A program made the translations under genes and the position numbers. This document shows positions 1 through 8,737 of a stretch of 46,195 nt of DNA, in pieces. A model generated the notes under the pieces. That model saw only the letters and a program-made list of their open reading frames with translations, was not told where the DNA came from and made no database searches. Source of the stretch: Flavobacterium sp. GTDB lineage: Bacteria; Bacteroidota; Bacteroidia; Flavobacteriales; Flavobacteriaceae. The stretch is taken from positions 1 through 46,195 of the forward strand of contig JASLED010000093.1 in the NCBI GenBank assembly GCA_030151255.1, in the 5' to 3' direction. Numbering within the stretch: position 1 is the stretch's first letter; each line of letters begins with the position of its first letter.

Positions 1-253
1 AAAATGATTGTGCTGTTGCTGTTGGAGCTGGTGTATTATAAATGGTTACAACTACTTCTGCTCGATCAACACTTTCGCAACCATTTAATGTTTGTGTTGC
101 GTAATATGTTCCAGATACTAAAACAGCTGTTGAAGCTAAGGCTGTACCGCCTGTTTCAACTGCATACCATTGTACATCCGTTCCATTGGCTACTAAATCA
201 CCAATCGTCTTATTTTCAGCAATACAAAATGATTGTGCTGTTGCTGTTGGAGC
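1..253 (-). repeat. 225-bp tandem repeat encoding 75-residue Ig-like domains
   Basis: Bases 1-28 and 226-253 are identical and exactly 225 bp apart, which is 75 codons, so the reading frame is kept. They encode the start of successive Ig-like repeats (PTATAQSF). The second copy is cut by the window edge, so the number of copies is unknown. Confidence 0.8.
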
Positions 254-2671
254 ATTCGGAATTGGATTAATTGTTGCTACTACTTCTTCTCGTAGCGATT
301 TACATCCTGTCTCAAAAATCCAGTTGTAGTATCCCATATAATAAGAAGGCAGGTATTCATTGCCTGTAATAGAGGCTACTGCTGAACTATAAGGATAAGA
401 CGCACCACTCGTGTTTCTCAACATTCCATCAGATGGTAAAGTGGTTTCTATTACATAGGTTCCTGGTAGTAACTGAAGATCAATAGGAACTACTTGTTTT
501 ACAGTTCTGTTTGCTCCAACGGTAGTATAATTAATGGTACCAACAGTAGCGGAACCTGTCGCTCCTCTTTGCTTAAAGGTCATTCTACCAGTTTGTCCTG
601 CAGTAGAAGGATAGATATCAATACTCTTTAATTTTGTTGGTTCTAAAATAGTAAAATACACATCCCATTCTGTCCCCCAATTGCCTGATGATGTACTTAC
701 TGCTGCCGTATTTAACGGACCTGTTGGCATTGTAGCTGATCCAAGAGAAGATACTTGATACCAGAATGAAGAAGTAGCAGATACCGTCGTTGTATAGGTA
801 TTTCCTGTATGTATTGGAGTCGTTGATATTGCTGAATTGAACCAATTCACAGTTCCTTGCGTATTTACTTCTAAAGTAACCTCACGAGAACCACAGAATG
901 ATAAATCTGAAGCACTTGTGGTTAATTCATAATCTGGATAATTACATAATGTAGTAAAAGATATTCTACTCCAAGTACTTTCATCTGTTGTAGCACAAAG
1001 TGATTGAACATAGATAAGATATTCTTTTTCAACACTTAAACCTGTTATCGTCTGTGATAAATTAGTTGTAGTTAACGTTTGAACTAACCCTGTAGCGTCA
1101 CCTGGACGTCCACTTGTTCTAACTTCTATTTTGTATCCTAAAGCAGGTGGGGTTCCCGGTATAGGAGCCTCCCAAACCACTTGTGCCGAGTTTTTAGTAA
1201 TCCTTTGTGCCGTAACATTTAATGGCGGAAAGCAGGTTGGTGTTGGTATAATTTCAACTGCATAATCTTCTGTCTCTGCATAGATAGAGGTGATTGTACA
1301 AGGATCTAAATCAACTCCGGATTTATTGTGTTGATATTGTACTCTTAGTCGATATATACCAGGTTGTACTGTTGCAGGAACAGTAAAACTTGGAAAATTG
1401 ACTGTGGTACTCGGTAATATCGTATTATCAATTACACTCACTTTTTCATTGGCTTCAAAAATAAGATTATTGTTATAGTCAATCCATATAGCTGCTCCGT
1501 GAGCTCCAGTTCCTGATCCACTAGTCAACGAAGCTACGTAAGCTTCTCCTATTTCTAATATTGAAGGAGCAACTGTTCCAGAATAATCCTTATACCCACT
1601 TGTTCCTTCTGAAGCAGCTGAATTGTTGTTTAAATTCGATAATGTAAAATTTCTAATCTCATCCGCATTGTTGTTAGCACCTACAGGAATACAATAACCA
1701 GTTCTAAATCGAAAAGGACCTGTCCAAGCACTTACTCCATCTACAGCTCCACAATCACGACGTACGTAATAATCATAATTCTTATCAGCAGTTAAACCAG
1801 AAAGCGTGCTTCCATTAGCAAAACCTGTAACTAAAGTTCCGGCTGTCGCAACAGTAAAGTTTCGGTCTCCCCATTTGATATCAAACGTAGTTCCTGGGCT
1901 TGTCCATGTTAAATCTACACTTGTCGCAGTTAAGTTTTGAATGCCTAAAGCATACGGTTTAATACAAGTTGGTGTAATTTCACCTGATAAAGCAAAAATA
2001 TTTAAAAAACTACTAGTTGAACTTGTTTTAGTAATGGCAACTTCTTGAATAATCTTATTTTGATTGAGAGGATCAATATCAATCTCTACTTGAAATAGCT
2101 TTGGATTACCACTATTATTATCTGGGTTTTCACTTCCTGTACGGGGAACTCTTCCAATTCCTTTAATAGCTACAGAAGGTGTACCTGTTTCATACCAATC
2201 AGGTACCGATTGCGATCCAAATGTTTGTGTTGTTGCATCTGTAAAAGTAATCGTTCCAGTAAAAGTAGAAGCTGAACTACCCGAAGTAGTTAAAATATAT
2301 AATTTACTTAATTGCTTAGTTGTTTGAACCACTAAAGTACCTGTGTCATTAGTTGCATTAATCTTTAAACTATTATTTTGATTGTACGCCGCTAATTGAA
2401 AGGTCAGCCCAGGCGTAGCTGTAGCACTAGAATTTATTAATCCATTAGTAGGAAGACCTACCGTTGCATTTAGGTAATTAATACTCATAAATGCATTATT
2501 GGCACCTGAGCTTGTTGCATCAACCGCTGTTGTAGTATGAGTAGATGCGGGACTAGCCTCTGCAATAACATCTTCATTAAAACCGGAAGTTATAACTAAA
2601 GAAGTATATTCTTGAGCCTGAATTTGTATTGCAAAAAATACACAAGTAAATAGTAAGTAAAGTTTTTTCAT
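1..2671 (-). CDS. Large secreted FnIII / GEVED / Ig-like repeat protein, N-terminal part (runs off the left edge)
   Basis: An open frame of 890 codons from ATG 2669-2671 continues past base 1 without a stop, so this is the N-terminal part of a larger protein. It begins with a signal peptide (MKKLYLLFTCVFFAIQIQAQ). A region of unclear fold follows to about residue 235. Then come a fibronectin-III-like domain (about 236-320), a GEVED-type beta domain starting YCIPVG and containing WIDYNNN (about 326-472), a second FnIII-like domain (about 479-570), a Cys-flanked Ig-like domain (about 576-640), a beta-rich module (about 646-795), and Ig-like repeats of 75 residues from about 803 that start with PTATAQSFC. 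This layout is typical of Bacteroidota surface or secreted adhesins exported by type IX secretion. The expected C-terminal sorting domain lies outside the window, so the export route is inferred. The divergent neighbour is a membrane-anchored regulator. Confidence 0.85.
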   Translation of the reverse strand, partial: MKKLYLLFTCVFFAIQIQAQEYTSLVITSGFNEDVIAEASPASTHTTTAVDATSSGANNAFMSINYLNATVGLPTNGLINSSATATPGLTFQLAAYNQNNSLKINATNDTGTLVVQTTKQLSKLYILTTSGSSASTFTGTITFTDATTQTFGSQSVPDWYETGTPSVAIKGIGRVPRTGSENPDNNSGNPKLFQVEIDIDPLNQNKIIQEVAITKTSSTSSFLNIFALSGEITPTCIKPYALGIQNLTATSVDLTWTSPGTTFDIKWGDRNFTVATAGTLVTGFANGSTLSGLTADKNYDYYVRRDCGAVDGVSAWTGPFRFRTGYCIPVGANNNADEIRNFTLSNLNNNSAASEGTSGYKDYSGTVAPSILEIGEAYVASLTSGSGTGAHGAAIWIDYNNNLIFEANEKVSVIDNTILPSTTVNFPSFTVPATVQPGIYRLRVQYQHNKSGVDLDPCTITSIYAETEDYAVEIIPTPTCFPPLNVTAQRITKNSAQVVWEAPIPGTPPALGYKIEVRTSGRPGDATGLVQTLTTTNLSQTITGLSVEKEYLIYVQSLCATTDESTWSRISFTTLCNYPDYELTTSASDLSFCGSREVTLEVNTQGTVNWFNSAISTTPIHTGNTYTTTVSATSSFWYQVSSLGSATMPTGPLNTAAVSTSSGNWGTEWDVYFTILEPTKLKSIDIYPSTAGQTGRMTFKQRGATGSATVGTINYTTVGANRTVKQVVPIDLQLLPGTYVIETTLPSDGMLRNTSGASYPYSSAVASITGNEYLPSYYMGYYNWIFETGCKSLREEVVATINPIPNAPTATAQSFCIAENKTIGDLVANGTDVQWYAVETGGTALASTAVLVSGTYYATQTLNGCESVDRAEVVVTIYNTPAPTATAQSF

Positions 2672-2710
2672 TTATTAGTTATTACGTATAAAGGTGTTTT
2701 TTATTGATCC

Positions 2711-2736
2711 CAAAATTAAGTTAATGAATTAACAAA
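2711..2736 (-). promoter_or_regulatory. Putative promoter of the surface protein, with a dyad in the spacer
   Basis: Read on the minus strand, TAATTTTG (2711-2718) matches the Bacteroidota -7 consensus TAnnTTTG and lies 39 nt before the ATG. A TTTG (2733-2736) lies 14 nt upstream, which is closer than the usual spacing. The spacer is almost entirely a dyad, GTTAAT-GA-ATTAAC (2720-2733), which could be an operator. Confidence 0.4.
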
Positions 2737-2787
2737 GCCTTTATTTAGGGGGAGACAAAGGAGGAGACAAACTACTCACAAAGGCTT
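2734..2787. repeat. Inverted repeat enclosing a tandem GGAGACAAA motif
   Basis: AAGCCTTT (2735-2742) and AAAGGCTT (2780-2787) are inverted 8-mers. Between them GGAGACAAA occurs twice (2751-2759 and 2763-2771), 12 bp apart. The block sits in the divergent intergenic region between the surface protein and the HTH regulator, so it is a reasonable candidate binding region. No function is shown. Confidence 0.45.
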
Positions 2788-2827
2788 ATTGAACATTAAT
2801 CACATATATTTTTTGATTTTATTATAT

Positions 2828-4537
2828 TTGCAATTAAAAAAAATTATCAAAACATATTTATATATATTCTTGTTTGTAATTATATTTTCATTACAAGTTA
2901 GCGCTAAAAATAGAAATAATACATATTTTGAAATTACCTCAAATTTTCAAAACCAAAAATCTATTGCAGAAATTGAGCAATTGTATAAAACCTATTTAGT
3001 TCAGTTTTCTTCAGAAAAAAAAATCATTCAAGTTTTTTACCTTGCTACATTAGCAAATCGAATTGCACAAGAAAAACAAACAAGTAATTCTGAGAGTTAT
3101 GAATATTTTCAACAAGCTTTAAAAATTGCTAAATCTGAAAAAAACGAAGGATTATTACTTTGGTTAAATACACAATTTGGATTTTATCAATATACCTACT
3201 TTAATTATGTATGTGCATTAACCTACTTTTTAGAAAGTTCAAGATCGTTAGAAAATATAAATTCAAACCAAATTATTGATATTGAAGATGTATTAATGAA
3301 AAATGCTTATTTTTTTTATTCAATTAAAGACTATCAAATTAGTATTAATTATTTAAACAAGGCATTAAAAGTAACTGCAAAAGAAAGTGAAAATTACCCC
3401 AATTTTTTAAATGCGCTAGGAAATTGTTATTACGATTTAGGTAATACCGAAAAAGCATTATCTTATTTTAAACTTACCCAAAAAAGTGCTGAAAAAATAA
3501 ATGACACTTTGCGCTATGCAAAAGCTTTGGGAGATATTGCTAAAGTTTACATTAATAAAAATAAAATTAATCAGGCCGAATCTTTTTTGCTAGAAGATAT
3601 TTCACTCTCAAAAAAAGTTGGAAACCAAAGAAATACTATGTTTGCGCAACTCCGTTTAGCAAATTTATACTTAGAAAAAAACGAATTAGATAAAGCAAAA
3701 AAAGTTTTAAATGAAGTTTTTGATTTTGTTACACAAACACCAACTTTAAACACTTATTATTACGAAGCATCAATTAGTTTATTGCAAATCTTTATTAAAG
3801 AAAAAAATAACAATCAAGAATTAATTTTGAGACGAAGAATTGATTCACTTAGGCCTATTATTGAAAAATCAATTGGAATTCAAGCTTTAAATGAAATAAA
3901 CTGGAAAACTCAAAAAGAACGAATTAAATGGGAGATTGAAGCAGAAAATATTAAAATTCAAAAAGAAATATTATTAAAAACCACATTTATTATTATAAGT
4001 TGTTTGCTATTTCTTTTAGTAATTCTTTTGATTGTTTTAGCTAAGCGAAAAATAAAAATTCAACGTATAAAATTCAAAAATTCATTATTAATTGCAGAAA
4101 TAAGTCAAATAAATTCAGAAAAAGCGCTAAAAGAAGCCAATAAATCATTAAAATATTTCAAAACATTTTTACTCGAAAAAAACAAAGAAATTATAAAGTT
4201 AGAAAATGATTTAAAAATATTAAAAAATACAGATCAATCAGATATTGGCGGAGAGCAAATTAAATTAGAACATTTACTGACAACGCATTTATTGACCAAT
4301 GAAAATTGGAATACGTTTAAAAATGCTTTTAATAATGAAGAACCACAGTTTTTAGCACAAATTCAAGTCAATTTTCCAGATTTAACAGAATCTAATCTAC
4401 GTACAATATTATTAACTCGAATAGGTTTAACAAATCAAGAAATTGCAAATGCACTCGGCATCACCATTCATGCTGTAAAAAAAGCAAAACAGCGTATGCG
4501 AAATAAATATGGTACCTTAATCGAAGGGTTTATTTAA
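2828..4537 (+). CDS. Membrane-anchored TPR regulator with C-terminal LuxR-like HTH
   Basis: Predicted one-component transcription regulator. A signal-peptide-like N-terminus (KKIIKTYLYIFLFVIIFSLQ, then VSA) precedes roughly 300 residues of TPR-like helices. A transmembrane segment follows (IIISCLLFLLVILLIVLAKR, about residues 384-405), then a coiled coil, then a terminal helix-turn-helix (LTESNLRTILLTRIGLTNQE through KKAKQRMRNKYG) of the LuxR/GerE-like type common in Bacteroidota TPR regulators. The TPRs would face the periplasm and the HTH the cytoplasm. No in-frame ATG precedes the mature part. I chose TTG 2828 because it gives a normal signal peptide; TTG 2789 would add 13 residues (582 aa in total). 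That TTG is also part of a TATATTTG box (2823-2830), so the true start is uncertain and could be a rare ATT codon just downstream. It is divergent from the large secreted protein, which it may regulate (inference). Confidence 0.8.
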   Translation: MQLKKIIKTYLYIFLFVIIFSLQVSAKNRNNTYFEITSNFQNQKSIAEIEQLYKTYLVQFSSEKKIIQVFYLATLANRIAQEKQTSNSESYEYFQQALKIAKSEKNEGLLLWLNTQFGFYQYTYFNYVCALTYFLESSRSLENINSNQIIDIEDVLMKNAYFFYSIKDYQISINYLNKALKVTAKESENYPNFLNALGNCYYDLGNTEKALSYFKLTQKSAEKINDTLRYAKALGDIAKVYINKNKINQAESFLLEDISLSKKVGNQRNTMFAQLRLANLYLEKNELDKAKKVLNEVFDFVTQTPTLNTYYYEASISLLQIFIKEKNNNQELILRRRIDSLRPIIEKSIGIQALNEINWKTQKERIKWEIEAENIKIQKEILLKTTFIIISCLLFLLVILLIVLAKRKIKIQRIKFKNSLLIAEISQINSEKALKEANKSLKYFKTFLLEKNKEIIKLENDLKILKNTDQSDIGGEQIKLEHLLTTHLLTNENWNTFKNAFNNEEPQFLAQIQVNFPDLTESNLRTILLTRIGLTNQEIANALGITIHAVKKAKQRMRNKYGTLIEGFI

Positions 4538-4559
4538 TAATATCTTTACAGCAAAAAAC

Positions 4560-5645
4560 TCAAAACCATTTTTTCCACTTAAAATACGCAATCATTAATA
4601 ACACAATTACCAGCATTGCAAATAGCGTATAATAATAACCATTTGGACTGGTAAGCTCGGGCATATTTTCAAAATTCATTCCGTAAACACCAACAATAAA
4701 AGTAAGTGGCATAAAAATAACAGACACAATAGTTAATACTTTCATTATTTCGTTCATACGATAACTCTGTGCCGAAAAATAATAATTAGTAGCACTATCC
4801 AATTTATTAAAATTGTATTCTATCTGCTCCAAAATTTCAATGCTTTTATATTGTAATCTGTCATAAAAAAGCATGCTTTCTTCGCTAATTATTGTAGAAC
4901 TTTCCTTTTTATCATGCAAGGTTCTCACATTATTTAAAGCTTCTCGCATAGGCAAAATTGCTCTTTTTATATCGTTTAACTCTTGTGTAAGTCCTTCAAT
5001 ACTAAAAAGAATTTCTCTTTTATACTTTATTCTAGCAGTTAATAATACATCTTCTACTCCATCTTCTACCTCATCTAATCGCATAAAAAAACTATCTATC
5101 AACGAATCTATAAGTGTATAAAGTAAATAACCATTATCTCGCTTGCGAACTTGTCCAATTTTTTTACGAACTCGCTCTCTTATCATTTGAAAAAAATCGC
5201 CTTTTTTTTCCTGAAAAGACAACAAAAGATTTTGTTGCAGAATAAAACTTATCTGCTCAATCCACAACGCTTTATTTTTTTCTGTATTGGGAAGAATAGC
5301 TTTTAAACTAAAAAACAACGTATCTTCCAAATCTTCAACGCGCGTTCGTCTAGAAAAATTTAGAATTTCTCCCATAATATAAGGCTGAATCGAAAAAAAC
5401 TCTCCAATCTTATAAAGCAAATCAACATCGTGCAAGCCATGAAGATTAAACCATTTTATAGCATTCGGATCAGCTTTTTTTATAATCTGCTCCATTTCCT
5501 TCAAGGTCAAATCATTATATTCTTCAAAAAAATCTTCTGTATATACAAATAACTGCATTGAAATAGGCGTATCCGGAAACGCACCAGAATATTCCAAGGT
5601 ATTTGGTTGAAGTTTTCTTATTTTACTATATTTAACTCGTTTCAC
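4560..5645 (-). CDS. corA: CorA-family magnesium/cobalt transporter
   Basis: Inner-membrane divalent cation channel of the CorA (2-TM-GxN) family, 361 aa, normal length. The N-terminal two thirds are the soluble alpha/beta and helical funnel domain. Two C-terminal transmembrane helices (VLTIVSVIFMPLTFIVGVYG and YYTLFAMLVIVLLMIAYF) flank the diagnostic YGMNF signature. The protein ends in basic and aromatic residues (KWKKWF), as expected for CorA. The start is GTG (5643-5645), giving MKRVKYSKIRK; an out-of-frame ATG overlaps it by one base and is followed at once by TGA. It is convergent with the TPR-HTH gene (22-nt gap, no clear terminator) and divergent from hutI across 74 bp. Confidence 0.93.
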   Translation of the reverse strand: MKRVKYSKIRKLQPNTLEYSGAFPDTPISMQLFVYTEDFFEEYNDLTLKEMEQIIKKADPNAIKWFNLHGLHDVDLLYKIGEFFSIQPYIMGEILNFSRRTRVEDLEDTLFFSLKAILPNTEKNKALWIEQISFILQQNLLLSFQEKKGDFFQMIRERVRKKIGQVRKRDNGYLLYTLIDSLIDSFFMRLDEVEDGVEDVLLTARIKYKREILFSIEGLTQELNDIKRAILPMREALNNVRTLHDKKESSTIISEESMLFYDRLQYKSIEILEQIEYNFNKLDSATNYYFSAQSYRMNEIMKVLTIVSVIFMPLTFIVGVYGMNFENMPELTSPNGYYYTLFAMLVIVLLMIAYFKWKKWF

Positions 5646-5719
5646 ATTAGTAAATTTGTTTAAAGATAAAACTTTCTAAAATGAGTTTTGTTTAAAATTG
5701 ATTAAAATATAAAAACACA

Positions 5720-6961
5720 ATGAAAATTCTTATTAAAAACATAAAGGAATTGCTACAAACAAGAGAGCAACATATTGAAATGGTTTCTGGTTTAGATATG
5801 AAAAATTTACCTAAAATTGACCATGCTTTTCTTACTATAAATAACGATATAATTGAAGATTTTGGCTCGATGAATAATTGTCCATCAGACGAAAATTTCG
5901 ACAAAATTATCGATGCTACAAATCGCGTTGTTTTGCCAACTTGGGTAGATAGCCATACACATTTAGTATATGCAGGCAACCGAACTTTAGAATTTGTTGA
6001 TCGAATAAATGGATTGAGTTATGAAGAAATTTTTAATCGTGGCGGAGGAATTTTAAATTCAGCTAAAAAACTTCAAGAAACTTCAGAAGATGAATTATAT
6101 GAGCAATCTAAAAAACGATTGGAAGAAGTAATTGCACAAGGAACAGGAGCCGTAGAAATAAAATCTGGTTATGGACTTACATTGGAATCTGAGCTAAAAA
6201 TGCTTCGTGTTATAAAACGTTTAAAAGAAAACTATCCAATTGCTATAAAAGCAACTTTTTTAGGTGCACATGCTTTTCCTTCAGAATACAAAGAAAATCA
6301 TCAAGGTTACATTGATTTAATCATCAACGAAATGATTCCTGCTATTGCAAACGAAAACTTAGCAGAATACATTGATGCATTTCTAGAAACAGGTTATTTT
6401 TCGGTGGAAGAAACTGAACGAATTATGGTAGCTGGAAAAAAACATGGATTAATTCCGAAAATCCACGTAAATCAATTCACTGCCATTGAAGGAATTGCAG
6501 CTTGCGTAAAACATGGTGCATTATCTGTAGATCACTTAGAGATTGTAACTCCAGAAGATATTGAAGTATTAAAAAACAGCAAAACAATGCCAGTTGCTTT
6601 GCCAACTTGCTCTTTCTTTATTTCTATTCCTTATACGCCTGCCAGAGAAATGATGCAAGCAGGATTGCCAATTGCGTTAGCCTCTGACTCAAATCCTGGT
6701 ACAACACCATCAGGTAATATGAATTTTGTTGTTGCAACTGCTTGTATAAAAATGAAAATGACTCCAGAAGAAGCAATTAACGCAGCTACAATAAATGGAG
6801 CTTATGCAATGGGTGTTGAACATACACACGGCAGCATTACCAAAGGCAAAAAAGCAAGCATAATTATTAGCAAACCTGTACATTCATTCTATGAATTACC
6901 ATATGCATTTGCAAGTAATTTAATTGAAACAGTAATATTAAATGGTAAAATACAAGCATAA
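5720..6961 (+). CDS. hutI: Imidazolonepropionase
   Basis: Hydrolyses 4-imidazolone-5-propionate to N-formimidoyl-L-glutamate, the third step of histidine degradation, in the cytoplasm. It is 413 aa, the usual length. It belongs to the amidohydrolase superfamily: the metal-binding HxH is in DSHTHLVYAGNR (H79, H81), with further ligands in LGAHAFPSEYK, KIHVNQF and the ASDSNPGTTP loop. The ATG at 5720 gives the normal short N-terminal beta segment. hutG follows 38 nt downstream on the same strand, so an operon is likely. hutH and hutU are not in the window and must be elsewhere. Confidence 0.95.
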   Translation: MKILIKNIKELLQTREQHIEMVSGLDMKNLPKIDHAFLTINNDIIEDFGSMNNCPSDENFDKIIDATNRVVLPTWVDSHTHLVYAGNRTLEFVDRINGLSYEEIFNRGGGILNSAKKLQETSEDELYEQSKKRLEEVIAQGTGAVEIKSGYGLTLESELKMLRVIKRLKENYPIAIKATFLGAHAFPSEYKENHQGYIDLIINEMIPAIANENLAEYIDAFLETGYFSVEETERIMVAGKKHGLIPKIHVNQFTAIEGIAACVKHGALSVDHLEIVTPEDIEVLKNSKTMPVALPTCSFFISIPYTPAREMMQAGLPIALASDSNPGTTPSGNMNFVVATACIKMKMTPEEAINAATINGAYAMGVEHTHGSITKGKKASIIISKPVHSFYELPYAFASNLIETVILNGKIQA

Positions 6962-6999
6962 ACAGCTCAAAAAAATGTATTTTTATCCAAATTTGTACT

Positions 7000-8037
7000 A
7001 TGACACAATCTAAACTTATTGTTTTTACAAAAGAAAATCTGCTAAAAGCTACCTCTCTACGAAGTGGAGAAATTAAATTTGGCGAAAGAGTATTGCTAAT
7101 TCAAAAAGCTGATAATTGGGAAAGTGAATTAGCAAAGCACGATAGTAAATATGTAATTTTAGGAATTCCTGAAGATGTTGGCGTAAAAGCAAATTTTGGA
7201 AGACCTGGAGCCGCATCTGCTTGGTCAAAATTTGTTCCTGCTTTATTAAACATTCAACACAATCGTTTTAATAAAGGATATTGTATTACAATGCTTGGTC
7301 ATCTAGATTTTTCGAAAGAATTAGAAGAAGCTGCTCAATTAGATGCGAACAATTCTAACGAAAGAAAACGTTTATTTGAATTAGTAAAACTAATTGATAA
7401 AGAAGTTTCGCACACAATTGCAAAAATTGTAAAAGCAGGTAAGATTCCAATTGTTATTGGTGGCGGACATAATAATGCTTACGGAAACATTAAAGGAACA
7501 GCCTTGGCAAAAGGCAAAGCCATCAATGCTATTAATTTTGATGCACATACCGATTTTCGTCCATTAGAAGGCCGTCATAGTGGCAATGGATTTTCTTATG
7601 CTTTTGAAGAAGGTTTTTTAAGAAATTATTTCATCTTTGGACTACACGAAAACTATACATCTAAAGCCGTTTTTAGCGACATAAAATTGAATGCAGATCA
7701 GGTAAAATACAATACATACGAACAAATAAACATTCGAAAAGAAAAAACATTTACCAACGAATTGTTAGTTGCAAAAAAACACATTGACAATGGTTTTTAC
7801 GGCATCGAAATCGATTTAGATGCTATACCACAAATAGCCAGTAGCGCCATTACTCCTTCGGGATTTTCGGTAGAACGTGCTCGTCAATTTATTCACTTTT
7901 TTGGCGAATCTGACAATGTAGTTTATTTGCATTTATGCGAAGGTGCTCCATCATTAGATTATCCTACCAATGATCATCTTGTAGGAAAGCTTATGGCTTA
8001 TTTAGTTTCTGATTTTATAAAAGCAAATTCACTTTAA
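7000..8037 (+). CDS. hutG: Formimidoylglutamase (arginase family)
   Basis: Predicted to hydrolyse N-formimidoyl-L-glutamate to glutamate and formamide, directly after HutI. The ureohydrolase signatures are present in order: GGGHNNAYG (about residue 153), NFDAHTDFRP (about 180) with the manganese-binding DAHTD, and EIDLDAIPQ (about 270) with the last pair of aspartates. Members of this Bacteroidota subgroup have GGGHN where arginases have GGDHS. Length is 345 aa. The position after hutI supports the substrate better than sequence alone, since agmatinases share the fold. A response regulator gene begins 12 nt after the stop. Confidence 0.9.
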   Translation: MTQSKLIVFTKENLLKATSLRSGEIKFGERVLLIQKADNWESELAKHDSKYVILGIPEDVGVKANFGRPGAASAWSKFVPALLNIQHNRFNKGYCITMLGHLDFSKELEEAAQLDANNSNERKRLFELVKLIDKEVSHTIAKIVKAGKIPIVIGGGHNNAYGNIKGTALAKGKAINAINFDAHTDFRPLEGRHSGNGFSYAFEEGFLRNYFIFGLHENYTSKAVFSDIKLNADQVKYNTYEQINIRKEKTFTNELLVAKKHIDNGFYGIEIDLDAIPQIASSAITPSGFSVERARQFIHFFGESDNVVYLHLCEGAPSLDYPTNDHLVGKLMAYLVSDFIKANSL

Positions 8038-8049
8038 TTATTAATTGAC

Positions 8050-8724
8050 ATGAATATTTTATTAGTTGAAGATGACAAAAGGATTAGTGAATTTATCGTA
8101 AAAGGATTACAAGAAAAAAATATAAATGTTCAACTGGCTTCAACAGGAAATGAGGCCAGAGAACTATTATTTGCCAACAAATGGGATTTGATTTTGATGG
8201 ATGTAATGCTACCCGATATTGACGGAATACAGCTAACAAAAATGCTTCGTTTTAAAAAAGATTACACTCCTATTTTAATCTTAAGCGCTCTGAGCGATAC
8301 ACTAGACAAAATTGACGCACTTGATGGTGGAGCTGATGATTATTTGACAAAACCTTTTCACTTTGACGAATTATTATCGAGAATTAATGCATTAACAAGA
8401 CGCACAAAGTTTAACTATGAAAAAAAATCGAACTTTCATACCTGTAGAGATATTCGTTTAGACACAGATAAACACGTGGTAATGAAAGGAGATAAAGTAA
8501 TTGACCTTTCTCCAAAAGAATATCGTTTGCTTATATATTTGCTAGAAAATAAAGGCAAAGTGCTTACGCGTGTTCAAATATTAGAAAATGTTTGGGGAAT
8601 ACAATATGATACAAATACCAATGTAGTAGATGTTTATATTTCTTATTTGAGAAATAAACTAGACGAATCAAACGAAAAATTGATTCATACTATAAAAGGT
8701 TCAGGATATATGCTTCAGGAATAA
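8050..8724 (+). CDS. OmpR/PhoB-family response regulator (orphan)
   Basis: A 224-aa two-domain response regulator. The receiver domain has the acidic pair D8/D9, phospho-acceptor D51 in LILMDVMLPDIDG, and the conserved Lys in LTKPFHFDE. The C-terminal winged helix (DLSPKEYRLLIYLLENKGKV to the end) is of the OmpR/PhoB type and binds DNA. It starts 12 nt after hutG, so it is probably co-transcribed with hutI-hutG. No histidine kinase gene is adjacent, and the next gene (aroC) is convergent. Its partner kinase and targets cannot be told from the window; control of histidine use is one possibility but is only inferred from the operon. Confidence 0.92.
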   Translation: MNILLVEDDKRISEFIVKGLQEKNINVQLASTGNEARELLFANKWDLILMDVMLPDIDGIQLTKMLRFKKDYTPILILSALSDTLDKIDALDGGADDYLTKPFHFDELLSRINALTRRTKFNYEKKSNFHTCRDIRLDTDKHVVMKGDKVIDLSPKEYRLLIYLLENKGKVLTRVQILENVWGIQYDTNTNVVDVYISYLRNKLDESNEKLIHTIKGSGYMLQE

Positions 8725-8737
8725 TTATTCTTGAAGC
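8712..8737. terminator. Palindrome spanning the stop codons of the response regulator and aroC
   Basis: A 26-bp palindrome with one G/A asymmetry (a G-U pair in RNA) is centred between the two abutting stop codons (8722-8724 plus, 8725-8727 minus). Both genes end CTT CA(G/A) GAA TAA, encoding LQE. The RNA would form an 11-bp stem around AAUU. Only a short U run follows on the plus strand (TTTATA), so it is at best a weak two-way terminator. Confidence 0.45.

Noticed and set aside
4..270. Plus-strand frame of 88 codons at the left edge
   Set aside because: It is opposite the Ig-like repeats of the large minus-strand gene and its Leu-rich sequence is a reflection of the repeat codons.
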